Source: an uncultured Clostridia bacterium (GTDB lineage Bacteria > Bacillota > Clostridia > UBA1212). From it: DNA of 34,408 nucleotides. The notes beneath the pieces are model-generated. The model saw only the letters and a list, made by a program, of their open reading frames with translations, was not told where the DNA came from and ran no database searches. The position numbers were made by a program, and so were the translations under genes. The stretch covers positions 1 through 34,408 of the forward strand of contig CAMZBI010000023.1 of NCBI GenBank assembly GCA_947304585.1, given 5' to 3'. Below, one piece after another: positions 1 through 7,824 of the stretch. The first letter of the stretch is position 1. Each line of letters begins with the position of its first letter.

Positions 1-52
1 AATACCTGTGGCGGGACTTTCACCCGCAAGAACTGTGCCATGCCCGGCACAC
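1..52 (-). mobile_element. Group II intron, 5' end (partial, runs off the window)
   Basis: Read on the minus strand from 52 to 1, the sequence begins GTGTG, which fits the GUGYG 5' end of group II introns. It continues with two small hairpins (GTGCC/GGCAC and GCGGG/CCCGC) and the string GGGTGAAAGTCCC, which I recognise from domain I of bacterial group II introns. The start lies 6 nt beyond a terminator hairpin (59-85), the usual target of class IIC introns. The body and any reverse transcriptase gene would lie outside the window. Recognition is from memory, not from a covariance model. Confidence 0.65.
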
Positions 53-58
53 AATTTA

Positions 59-85
59 AGGGGCCCGAATCGTCTTCGGACCCCT
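59..85 (-). terminator. Intrinsic terminator hairpin of the solute-binding protein gene
   Basis: An 11-bp stem with one C/A mismatch (AGGGGCCCGAA against TTCGGACCCCT) closes a 5-nt loop. It lies about 75 nt past the stop of the minus-strand lipoprotein gene. The following minus-strand bases are TTAAATT and then the intron starts, so the natural T-tract may have been interrupted by the intron. On the plus strand the hairpin is followed by GTTTGTTT, so it could also work in that direction. Confidence 0.6.
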
Positions 86-160
86 GTTTGTTTATTCAGT
101 TACAGATCATTTGAGCACGGTCATTAACTCCGGTTCTGCAAGATCTGTTCGCCAAAATAA

Positions 161-1579
161 TCAGTCGTTATAAAGAGCGTCCCACTTCTGGTTGGCCTCG
201 TCCTCGAGTTTCTTCAGAACGTCATCAACGGTCTTGGATCCGTTTACAACATCCGGAACAACTGTGGCCATGTAGGTGTTAACAATGGTGGCGATCTCCG
301 GAGGAACAACGCACTCTGCGCGGCCGTATGTATCAGCCTCAGGGAATGAAACGAATGCGAAGTAGTTCTTTCCGTTCTCGGGATCGATCTCTCTGTCGGC
401 GTAAGGAACTCTCCAGAAGGAAGCATCGGCAAGGCTTCTTACGTTCGGAACTGATCCGCCTTCCTGTCCGTTGTATGCTCTCTGACCTTCTTCTGTGTAG
501 AGAGAGAGGCAAAGGGCAGCTGCGGCCTCGGGGTTCCTGGTTCCGTTGAACACTGCAAATCCGGTAGCACCTGTACCGACTTTGTGTGTCGGGAATGCGG
601 GCAGGGAAACAACATCCCAGTCAATGCCTTTTTCTTCGTAGTTTTTGCCTACGGCACCGAAGCTCGGGAACTCGATATCTGCAAATACGACCTGGTTATA
701 GTCGTTATAAGAGCCGAAAGATCTCTGATCGGCAGTTTCCTTTATGGATCCGCCGCCGCCTGCAGCGTTGTACTTACAAACGTTGGACTGAACGAGAGAG
801 ATCATCTCTTTTACGCCTTCGAGAACTTTGGAGTCGGAAATGAAGTTGACTCTCTTATTCTCTTTGTCATACCAGCGGCCGCCCCATCCTTCAAGGAAAG
901 GAATGAACACAGGTCCATAGCCAAGTCTCATCGAGCAGCCTACTGTCGGAACGTCGGCATCCTCTTCCTGAGTTGTGAGCCGTGCGCAATACTCTTTGAA
1001 AGTATCCCAGGTCCAGGTTCCCTCAGACTCGAGTTTGATCGGATCTTCAAGGCTGGCAGACGTGATAATGTCGCGGTTGTATCTGAATACCAGGTGGTTA
1101 TAGTCGCGCATTACCATGTAGGTCTTACCGTTAACGTTGCCCATATCCTTAATGGCGTTGAAAATGTTTGAAAGGTCGATTTCATAAGCTTCTATATAAG
1201 AATCAAGGGGCATGAGAACGTTCTGAACTGCCGCATAGTTATAAACATCAATCTCCCAGAGGAAGAAAACGTCGCCGCAGGTCTTGGAAGCTATCTGGTT
1301 AACAATGTTGTTTGTGTTGGAAAGCTCCGCAACAACTGTAACGTCGCGATACTTGTTCTGGAAAGCGGCGACCCAGTCGTTGACCGACCTCTTATCGGCC
1401 TCGGTCGCTGCTATGTAATAATTCAACTTGATCTTTCCGCTGGGCTCCGGCACGTAACCTTCGGGGAGTTCTCCGTCGTTGGGCTTGTACTCAGTGCAAG
1501 CGAAAAGAGTCAGAGTCATGATAAACGCAAGAGCAAGAGCGAGAATCATTCTGATCAGACTTTTTACGTTCGTCTTCAT
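161..1579 (-). CDS. ABC transporter extracellular solute-binding lipoprotein (family 1, sugar type)
   Basis: Predicted 472-aa lipoprotein that would capture a sugar or oligosaccharide outside the membrane and pass it to an ABC importer. The N-terminus has a basic start, a hydrophobic stretch and the lipobox L-F-A-C with Cys28, followed by an acidic/proline linker. The mature part resembles family 1 solute-binding proteins: an opening KLNYYIAATEADKRSV-like strand, a central DVVSLPAFP region with GATGFAVFNGTRNPEAA after it, and a C-terminal helix pair. The ATG at 1579 is preferred over an upstream TTG because GGAGG sits 8 nt before it. No permease or ATPase gene is adjacent, and promoter and terminator suggest a single-gene transcript. 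Permeases could lie beyond the intron. Substrate unknown. Confidence 0.88.
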   Translation of the reverse strand: MKTNVKSLIRMILALALAFIMTLTLFACTEYKPNDGELPEGYVPEPSGKIKLNYYIAATEADKRSVNDWVAAFQNKYRDVTVVAELSNTNNIVNQIASKTCGDVFFLWEIDVYNYAAVQNVLMPLDSYIEAYEIDLSNIFNAIKDMGNVNGKTYMVMRDYNHLVFRYNRDIITSASLEDPIKLESEGTWTWDTFKEYCARLTTQEEDADVPTVGCSMRLGYGPVFIPFLEGWGGRWYDKENKRVNFISDSKVLEGVKEMISLVQSNVCKYNAAGGGGSIKETADQRSFGSYNDYNQVVFADIEFPSFGAVGKNYEEKGIDWDVVSLPAFPTHKVGTGATGFAVFNGTRNPEAAAALCLSLYTEEGQRAYNGQEGGSVPNVRSLADASFWRVPYADREIDPENGKNYFAFVSFPEADTYGRAECVVPPEIATIVNTYMATVVPDVVNGSKTVDDVLKKLEDEANQKWDALYND

Positions 1580-1632
1580 GAAATAAACCTCCAATTTTAA
1601 TGATTCCGGTGTGTGAAATCGGGAATATTATC

Positions 1633-1652
1633 TGTGCGGACAGTTCCGCACA
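1633..1652. promoter_or_regulatory. Operator-like palindrome downstream of the solute-binding protein promoter
   Basis: Perfect inverted repeat TGTGCGGA-CAGT-TCCGCACA, extended outward by TTATC/GATAA with an asymmetric bulge. It begins about 15 nt downstream of the predicted -10, in the initially transcribed region, where a repressor such as a LacI-type regulator could block transcription. The alternative is an RNA hairpin in the 5' leader. Confidence 0.55.
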
Positions 1653-1666
1653 CAATAGATAACTGA

Positions 1667-1694
1667 ATAATATCACATCCGGAAAATAATTCAA
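1667..1694 (-). promoter_or_regulatory. Sigma-A promoter for the solute-binding protein gene
   Basis: TTGAAT (1689-1694) and TATTAT (1667-1672) on the minus strand are separated by 16 nt. It lies just past the terminator of the preceding operon, giving the lipoprotein gene its own transcript. Confidence 0.6.
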
Positions 1695-1712
1695 GTAATT
1701 TGTTTATCTTTG

Positions 1713-1745
1713 AAAAAGCTTAAAAAATCAGGCGTGTTTTTAAGC
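1713..1745 (-). terminator. Intrinsic terminator of the phosphonate/glycosyltransferase operon
   Basis: On the minus strand a 9-bp A/T-rich stem (GCTTAAAAA against TTTTTAAGC) with a loop of about 10 nt is followed by TTTTTC. It lies about 60 nt past the PEP mutase stop and just upstream of the next promoter. Confidence 0.65.
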
Positions 1746-1805
1746 CGTTTTTAAGTTTTCTCCCCTTCCCCGGCAATTCCTGCATGTGGGGAACCGGAAA
1801 CCGCA

Positions 1806-3821
1806 TCACTCATCCGGTATGAGTGATATGATCTCTTTAATCGGCATGCAGTACTCTTCCGCTTCAAGTGCCCTGTGGTTTCTGAGGATGGTCTCGGCTG
1901 TTTTTTTCATTGCCGGGAAGCCGCTCCTGGTGAGGTGATTGGCGTATATAACGATATTTGCGCCTGCTTTCTGAAGCTCGTCCTCTGTAACGGAACTGTA
2001 GGAAGTGGGGACAAGGACCACCGGAGTTGTACTGTCTTTTTCTCTGAACAGCCTTAAGAATTCAAAAATCTCAGCCGGATCCTTTTTCCTGCTGTGTATC
2101 ATGATGCCGTCGGCACCCGCCTCCACGTAGGCGAAGGCCCGGCGAAGGGCGTCTTCCATGCCCTTTTCGAGTATAAGGCTTTCTATTCTGGCTATGATCA
2201 TGAAATCCGGGGTCTTCCTTGCCGCCTTTCCGGCTCTGATCTTGGCACAGAAGTTCTCAATATCGTCCTGAGTCTGGGCCACGTCCGTCCCGAAAAGGGA
2301 ATTCTTTTTCAGGCCCGTCTTGTCTTCAATGATCACGGCGGAAACGCCAAGTCTCTCCAGCGTCCTGACGTTGTAGACAAAGTGCTCAGTCAGCCCTCCG
2401 GTGTCCCCGTCCAGGATGACAGGCTTGGTGGTGACTTCCATGATATCGTCAACGGTCCTCAGCCTGCTGGTCATGTCCACGAGTTCTATGTCCGGTTTGC
2501 CCTTGGCAGTGGAATCGCACAGAGAGGACACCCAGATGGCGTCGAACTGGCAGGCTCTCCCGTTCTCGTACACGGTGGTGTTTTCGGCGATCAGCCCCGT
2601 TATTCCGCTGTGGGCCTCGATTGCCGTCACCAGAGGCTTTATTTCCAGCAGCCTCTTCAGTCTCTTTCTTCTCATGTCCGGCATGCCCAGAGTCTCCCGG
2701 CTCTGTTCCTGGATCCTGATATACATTTCGTCGTTGGAATAGGGAAATTCCACAAGTTCTCCGCCGTAGGACTTCAGAACTTCGATAACTTCTTCACGAA
2801 CCGGCTTCTGGAAACCGGTCACCCAGTTATCGCCGTGGACAACGTAGTCCGGCTTATATTTTAACAGATTCTCCCTGTAGCTGAGGTTCTCCTGGAGCAC
2901 CACTCTGCTGACCCCGTTGATGTTCCGGAAGAGCTTCATTCTCTCGGTTTCGGGAACCAGGGGGTACCTTCTGTAGCTTGCAACGGCGCAGTCGCTCAGC
3001 ACGCCGATGATCAGTTTGCCCAGTTTTGAGGCTTTTCTTATGATCTCGATGTGACCGCCGTGTATGAGGTCCGTGGAGAAGCACATGTACACCGTTTTGT
3101 TTCTTACTGTTTTCAGTTTTTCGCCAACAGTCTTAAGGTCCTCCGCCGTGTCGATCTCCGAGCAGAGCATGTCGCCGCAGTCAAAGGTCCTTACGTTCAT
3201 GCGGTCCGAGATCTCATTGAAGGCGTTTTCTGCATAGCAGGAGGTGTTGCCGTTTTTAACAAACTCACCGATCCTGTCCAGCCACAGGGCAACGTCCTCT
3301 TTCGAAAGCTTGTAAAGGGGCTGGGCGGCGATCTGTTTCTCAGCAAGCATTTTAGCGGTGACTGTTTTTATTCTTCCGTCATCGTAAAGAGAGGCCTTGA
3401 AATCCTTTTCGGGCAGGGGGGCGGTGCCGGATACGCACATCACGGAAGTCTCAGCTTCCAAAACGCCCTGAAGCACCCTGTTTTCAAACACCATATCTCC
3501 GTGAAGGAGTATCAGATCGTTCCCCCGCAGTTCCTTTTCCGCCAGGTATATTGAATATATGTAATTGGTCCTGTCGTATTCCGGGTTGTTCACAAAAGTG
3601 ACCCTGACCGGTACGTCAAGAGAGGCGGCGTATTCTTTAAGAACGTCGCTGAGGTAGCCGACGGTGATCACAGCCTCTTCGATTCCGAAGTCCGCAAGCA
3701 TTTTAAGCTGCCTTGAGAGGATGGTCTCCCCTTCGCCGATCTCGGTCATACACTTCGGCTGCTCGCTGGTGAGGACGCCCATCCTTGTCCCCTTCCCCGA
3801 ATTAAGAATCAATGCTTTCAT
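1806..3821 (-). CDS. pepM: Phosphoenolpyruvate mutase fused to two nucleotidyltransferase domains
   Basis: A 671-aa three-domain protein. Residues 1-235 form a MobA/LicC-like NTP transferase (start MKALILNSGKGTRMG, then QPKCM). Residues about 243-370 form a cytidylyltransferase-type domain with the HxGH motif HGGH at 254-257. Residues about 385-671 form a PEP mutase with DGDTGG at 471-476 and the diagnostic EDKTGLKKNS at 499-508, matching EDKxGxKxNS. PEP mutase rearranges PEP to phosphonopyruvate, the entry to nearly all phosphonates (EC 5.4.2.9). The transferase domains probably activate a phosphonate as a CMP ester, as in phosphonolipid and phosphonoglycan pathways. The start has GGGAGGG about 8 nt upstream. 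Last gene of the operon, 52 nt after the decarboxylase gene. The mutase call is very secure; the substrates of the other two domains are inferred. Confidence 0.93.
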   Translation of the reverse strand: MKALILNSGKGTRMGVLTSEQPKCMTEIGEGETILSRQLKMLADFGIEEAVITVGYLSDVLKEYAASLDVPVRVTFVNNPEYDRTNYIYSIYLAEKELRGNDLILLHGDMVFENRVLQGVLEAETSVMCVSGTAPLPEKDFKASLYDDGRIKTVTAKMLAEKQIAAQPLYKLSKEDVALWLDRIGEFVKNGNTSCYAENAFNEISDRMNVRTFDCGDMLCSEIDTAEDLKTVGEKLKTVRNKTVYMCFSTDLIHGGHIEIIRKASKLGKLIIGVLSDCAVASYRRYPLVPETERMKLFRNINGVSRVVLQENLSYRENLLKYKPDYVVHGDNWVTGFQKPVREEVIEVLKSYGGELVEFPYSNDEMYIRIQEQSRETLGMPDMRRKRLKRLLEIKPLVTAIEAHSGITGLIAENTTVYENGRACQFDAIWVSSLCDSTAKGKPDIELVDMTSRLRTVDDIMEVTTKPVILDGDTGGLTEHFVYNVRTLERLGVSAVIIEDKTGLKKNSLFGTDVAQTQDDIENFCAKIRAGKAARKTPDFMIIARIESLILEKGMEDALRRAFAYVEAGADGIMIHSRKKDPAEIFEFLRLFREKDSTTPVVLVPTSYSSVTEDELQKAGANIVIYANHLTRSGFPAMKKTAETILRNHRALEAEEYCMPIKEIISLIPDE

Positions 3822-3873
3822 ATTTAAGCCCTCCCTGAGCCCTTCCGAAAAAGGGCAGCGGCTTTGTCAGATT

Positions 3874-4995
3874 TTATTTTTCCCGCAAAAATGCGGTAAA
3901 GTTGTCAATATTGTCCTTTGGCGTCGTTGTGGGCCTTCCCAGGTCCTTTCTCGCGCCGGAGGCAGTCATTATCTCGAGGAACACAGGTCCCTCAAGGTTT
4001 CCGCCAATGGTATCAAGTCTTGCAGCCAGTTCCTGTTCGTTCTCCGCCCTCATCACGTTTTTGATTCCGCAGGCCTTGGCAATTTCCGAAATATTCCTGC
4101 CTTTTGCCGGTGTGGGCATGCCTCCCACTGAGTCGTGGACACCGTTATTTATTAGGACGTGGATCAGGTTTGCCGGCGAGGTCTCGGCCTCCGGAAGAAG
4201 CGAGCCCATGTGCATCACCAGCGCTCCGTCGCCGTCGATCAGCACCACCCGCCTGTCAGGTCTTTCCACAGCTATTTCAAGAGCTATGGAAGATGCGTGG
4301 CCCATTGAACCGACTGTGAGAAAGTCCGACCGGTGGGATTCATTGCGGCGCTCCCGTATCTCAAAAAGCTCACGGGACGCCTTGCCGGTGGTGGATACAA
4401 ATGCGGATCCCTGAAGCTTTTCCGTGACCAGTTCTATCGCCCTCTCCCTTGTGAGGGCGCCGGGGACCGTATAATCCGGCTCTATATCGTACGTCAACGC
4501 GCCTTTTTTTACCACAAAAGTCAATGGTCTGCCTTTTTCCGCAGCATCCTTATTTTCGGCAATAAACGCGCATATATCCTCCGGCTTTGTAGACTTGTCA
4601 ACGATCATTACTTCCGCGCCGATGAGTTCAAGAAGCGAGACGGTGATCTCACCCTGGAAGAGATGTTGGGGCTCGTCATGAACTCCCGGTTCTCCCCGCC
4701 AGCCCACCACAAGAAACAGCGTGATTCCGTATATCTTTTCGTTGGTCAGAGAGGCCAGAGGGTTTATGGCATTGCCAATGCCGCTGTTCTGCATATACAC
4801 AAGACCGGGTCTGCCGGTTGCAATGTAATGACCTGCGGCAAGGGCGACTGCGTTGCCCTCATTGGCGGCAACGGTGTGCTTTCCGCAAACACCGTAGTTC
4901 TCATACAGGAAGTCGCAAAGGGGCGACAGCAGAGAATCGGGCACTCCCGCGTAAAAATCGACACCTATCGCATTTAAGAAATCTTCAACTTTCAT
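3874..4995 (-). CDS. ppd: Phosphonopyruvate decarboxylase (thiamine diphosphate enzyme)
   Basis: Predicted 373-aa cytosolic enzyme that decarboxylates phosphonopyruvate to phosphonoacetaldehyde, the irreversible step that pulls the unfavourable PEP mutase reaction forward. Visible signatures are the N-terminal YAGVPDSLL, the NEG of the ThDP-activating glutamate (Glu46), the QNSGIGN and GWRGEPGVHDEPQH segments typical of this family, and the ThDP/Mg motif starting GDG at 255-257 and ending NN at 283-284. Length fits aepY/fom2-type enzymes. It sits between the PMT gene (29 nt) and pepM (52 nt). The ATG at 4995 has no good Shine-Dalgarno (GCCAAAT precedes it), so translation may be coupled or weak. 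No aminotransferase or alcohol dehydrogenase for the aldehyde is present in the window. Confidence 0.93.
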   Translation of the reverse strand: MKVEDFLNAIGVDFYAGVPDSLLSPLCDFLYENYGVCGKHTVAANEGNAVALAAGHYIATGRPGLVYMQNSGIGNAINPLASLTNEKIYGITLFLVVGWRGEPGVHDEPQHLFQGEITVSLLELIGAEVMIVDKSTKPEDICAFIAENKDAAEKGRPLTFVVKKGALTYDIEPDYTVPGALTRERAIELVTEKLQGSAFVSTTGKASRELFEIRERRNESHRSDFLTVGSMGHASSIALEIAVERPDRRVVLIDGDGALVMHMGSLLPEAETSPANLIHVLINNGVHDSVGGMPTPAKGRNISEIAKACGIKNVMRAENEQELAARLDTIGGNLEGPVFLEIMTASGARKDLGRPTTTPKDNIDNFTAFLREK

Positions 4996-5024
4996 ATTTG
5001 GCTATATTAACGTCAAAAGCCTTC

Positions 5025-7613
5025 TCAGAAGGACCAGGAGCTGAACCACTTGAGGGCGTTGACGTATGCATTCGGGACCGGAAGACCGGTCAGCACCGGA
5101 TAGAACACTATAAACAGCAGCAGTACTATGCCGAGGTAGATGAAGTTCACCCATTTCGGCATCAGTTTCTTCTCCGTCAGCTCTCTCAAAACGTACACAA
5201 TGAAGAAGATCGAGAAGGCGAAAGCGGTGAAATAGTGGTAGATGAAACAGACTCTGTTGACCAGTATCCAGGGCGCAAAAGCAGATGCATAGGCGACCGC
5301 CATGAAGCCCATCTTCGCGTCCCTGTTTCTCCAGGCCATGAAGCAGGCCGCAAACAGGCAGGGAACTCCCAGCCACCAGATGGCCGGATTTCCGAAGGAA
5401 CTGATGGTCGACCGCATCCCCTCGGGAACGTTGTAGCCGATGTAGTACCAGATAGGTCTCACCATTATCGGCCAGGTGTACCACATGGAACTGTAGCTGT
5501 GGGTGGCGTCAAGACCCGAGTGGTAGTTGTACATGTATTTCTGGTTGTCGATTACGATCTGCAGCAGCGATTTTCCCGGATTGCTGGGCATGTAAGGTAT
5601 ATAGGACAGCACGTAAATGCCTGCGGGGATGATCACGAAGAACACCACGCAAAGGCCAAGTGTCGGCAGCAGGTTCTTCAGCATGTAATCGCCAATGAGT
5701 ATCTTCCGAGGTCCGGTCTTTGACCAGTCATATGCCCTTCCCGCTTTCACGTCAAGGACTTCTCTGATCTTGGCAATGAAGAACACCACTGCAAGGCCGG
5801 CTCCGGTGTAGATGCAGGTCCACTTGGAGGCCGCTCCCATGCCGAACATCAAGCCGCTCAGGAACAGAGGCACCAGGGACTTTGCAAAGCCTCTCTCGTA
5901 TGACTTTGTGGAGAAGTAGTCGTACATGAAGTACATCATTGCCAATGAGAAGAAGCAGGCGTACGTATCAATCGTGGCAAGCCTTGTCTGGGCAAGTCTC
6001 ATGAAATCAAACGTCATGAGGAACGCGGCGACAAAGGCCCACTGGCTCTTCTTGAACAGTTTCAATGCAAAAGCGTACACCAACGGCACCAGAAGCATTC
6101 CGAAGAACACCCCGGAGAATCGCCAGCCGAAGGAATTCATGCCGAAAATGAGTATTCCGACCTCCATTATCACCTTGCCGAGGGGCGGATGGGTGCGCTC
6201 GTAGATGCTCAGCCCGTTGATCTGCTCGTATGCGGTCCTGGGGTGGTATATCTCGTCAAAATAGGTGGAATCAAGGTACGATCTCTCGGTCCTGAGCTCC
6301 GTCTGCTCGTCAAAAAGATACTCCGCCCTGCCCGACGTCTCCGTTTCCTCAAAGCTTGTCTCAATGGAATCAAGATCCAGTTCAATGGGAACGTATTCGC
6401 CGTCAACTGTCTCGTAAAAACCGACTTCATTCAGCCAGAGGCCTGAGGTCTCGGAATAGATCCTGACGCTCGACGTCTTGAAATTGGCGGCTTTGTAGCC
6501 CCAGCGGTAAAAGGCGATGTCGTCCTTGGTGATCTTAACGCCGGAGTCCTCGTAATCGTCCATCGTCTTGTTGTAGTAAAGCACCACGTCGGTACCGTTT
6601 CTCGGAATGCCTCCGTAGAAGACGACCCGGGTGACTGTTTTTTCCTCTTTGAAAGAAACGGTCACGTATTCTCCGGGATTTGAGGGCTGCCAGTAGGTAT
6701 TCGGGCTTCCCGAGGTGCTGCCCATGCCGATGAAGGAGAACAGCCCGGTGATCACCGTCAGGATGCAGACTATGATGACGTCCGCCTTTTTAAATTTACC
6801 GCCAACGTCGGAAAGCCGGAGATCTGTTTCCGGTCTGGGGGCCTTGTCGGCTCTCAGGGATGCAATGAAACAAAAAGCAATTGCCGAGAGCACCACTGCA
6901 ACGAAGAGCAGTTTAAACCATATGCTGACGTCTTTGGATTTTTTCGAGGATCCGTCTGTGGAGTTGAGTTTGAAGGTCACTGTCCCCTCAGGCACAGAGG
7001 ATTTCGACACTTTTTCTATTACAAGGTTGTCGAAATATGCCACGCCGCTGCACTCGCTCCCGTAGCCGCCAAGGCCGAGGCTGAGGTCTATCACGTCCTG
7101 TTTTTCCCCTGTTTCAAGGTAAACTGAAGCCCTTCTCCAGTCGGTGGTTCCGGTGGTGGAGAAGGCGTTGCCGGTCATATTGTAGCCCGAAAGGTTTGCA
7201 CCGACTTTTCCGCCCTCAACGTTCTCGGTCTTTATAGACAGAGTGATCTTGTAGTATGAACCGGGTGAAACTTTGAACTCCCTGTGGATCCTGGCGTCGT
7301 TGTTGGATCTGTTTTCGATCCTGAGGCACTTGCCCTGACCTTTTTCACCCTCCGCAAGAGTTATCTCGGTGACGTTTGAATTTTCAAACTCCGCTCTGTA
7401 GTTGTACGTTTTCCAATCGAAACCGGATTTGGTGTCTATGGATTCAAAGGCACACTCATACTTTGTAAGCGGGGCCACCATCGGTACGATTATCATGGCG
7501 GCAATTGCAATAACAGCCAGTATCACACCGAGAACGATAAACAGCTTTGCCCGCTGGTTTCCGCTCTCCCCGGTGCCTATCTCCCTGTTATGATCATTTG
7601 TCGTTTTCTTCAT
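5025..7613 (-). CDS. PMT-type GT-C glycosyltransferase with extracytoplasmic jelly-roll and coagulation-factor-like domains
   Basis: An 862-aa membrane protein. Order: TM helix (about 23-48), extracytoplasmic carbohydrate-binding-like jelly roll (about 50-202), TM (about 230-251), TM (about 278-297), F5/8-type-C-like beta domain (about 300-402), then a protein O-mannosyltransferase-like core with the acidic pair in YFDEIYHP (Asp453-Glu454), HPPLGK at 475-480, and multiple TM helices to the C-terminus. Such enzymes move a sugar from a polyprenyl-phosphate donor to an acceptor on the outer face of the membrane. The ATG at 7613 is preferred to a GTG six codons upstream because AAGGTGAT sits 5 nt before it. 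It lies between a second GT-C gene and the phosphonate genes, hinting that the acceptor glycan may carry a phosphonate. Donor and acceptor are unknown. Confidence 0.85.
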   Translation of the reverse strand: MKKTTNDHNREIGTGESGNQRAKLFIVLGVILAVIAIAAMIIVPMVAPLTKYECAFESIDTKSGFDWKTYNYRAEFENSNVTEITLAEGEKGQGKCLRIENRSNNDARIHREFKVSPGSYYKITLSIKTENVEGGKVGANLSGYNMTGNAFSTTGTTDWRRASVYLETGEKQDVIDLSLGLGGYGSECSGVAYFDNLVIEKVSKSSVPEGTVTFKLNSTDGSSKKSKDVSIWFKLLFVAVVLSAIAFCFIASLRADKAPRPETDLRLSDVGGKFKKADVIIVCILTVITGLFSFIGMGSTSGSPNTYWQPSNPGEYVTVSFKEEKTVTRVVFYGGIPRNGTDVVLYYNKTMDDYEDSGVKITKDDIAFYRWGYKAANFKTSSVRIYSETSGLWLNEVGFYETVDGEYVPIELDLDSIETSFEETETSGRAEYLFDEQTELRTERSYLDSTYFDEIYHPRTAYEQINGLSIYERTHPPLGKVIMEVGILIFGMNSFGWRFSGVFFGMLLVPLVYAFALKLFKKSQWAFVAAFLMTFDFMRLAQTRLATIDTYACFFSLAMMYFMYDYFSTKSYERGFAKSLVPLFLSGLMFGMGAASKWTCIYTGAGLAVVFFIAKIREVLDVKAGRAYDWSKTGPRKILIGDYMLKNLLPTLGLCVVFFVIIPAGIYVLSYIPYMPSNPGKSLLQIVIDNQKYMYNYHSGLDATHSYSSMWYTWPIMVRPIWYYIGYNVPEGMRSTISSFGNPAIWWLGVPCLFAACFMAWRNRDAKMGFMAVAYASAFAPWILVNRVCFIYHYFTAFAFSIFFIVYVLRELTEKKLMPKWVNFIYLGIVLLLFIVFYPVLTGLPVPNAYVNALKWFSSWSF

Positions 7614-7624
7614 TGACATCACCT

Positions 7625-7824
7625 TGTTCACTATACACTGTTAACTGTTAACTGTCCATTGTTAACTGCGGTGTCATCCGCATCACTTGCGCCGCAGGCG
7701 CACTCACTTGCGCGCAGCGCACCACTATTCACTCTTAACTATTCACTGCGGCGCCAGCCGCATCACTTGCGCGCAGCGCACCAACTTGTGCCGCAGGCGC
7801 ACTCACTTGCGCGCAGCGCACCCG
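7625..7824. repeat. Composite intergenic repeat: 7-nt tandem repeats plus GC-rich hairpin units
   Basis: At 7625-7666 six contiguous heptamers occur in register (TGTTCAC, TATACAC, TGTTAAC, TGTTAAC, TGTCCAT, TGTTAAC). Three more lie at 7726-7746 (TATTCAC, TCTTAAC, TATTCAC). Each array runs into TGCGG and then a string of short hairpins such as TGCGCC-GCA-GGCGCA and TGCGC-GCA-GCGCA separated by CACTTG or CACTCACTTG. The element fills the gap between two co-transcribed glycosyltransferase genes and ends directly before the Shine-Dalgarno of the downstream one. On the operon mRNA it would form several stacked hairpins. Confidence 0.8.

Noticed and set aside
1..120. C-terminal end of a plus-strand protein gene
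   Set aside because: One plus frame stays open from position 1, but the minus-strand reading fits a group II intron 5' end behind a terminator better.
7680..7824. Possible CRISPR array
   Set aside because: Units are 13-20 nt hairpins with near-constant spacers; there are no unique spacers of 30-40 nt and no cas genes.
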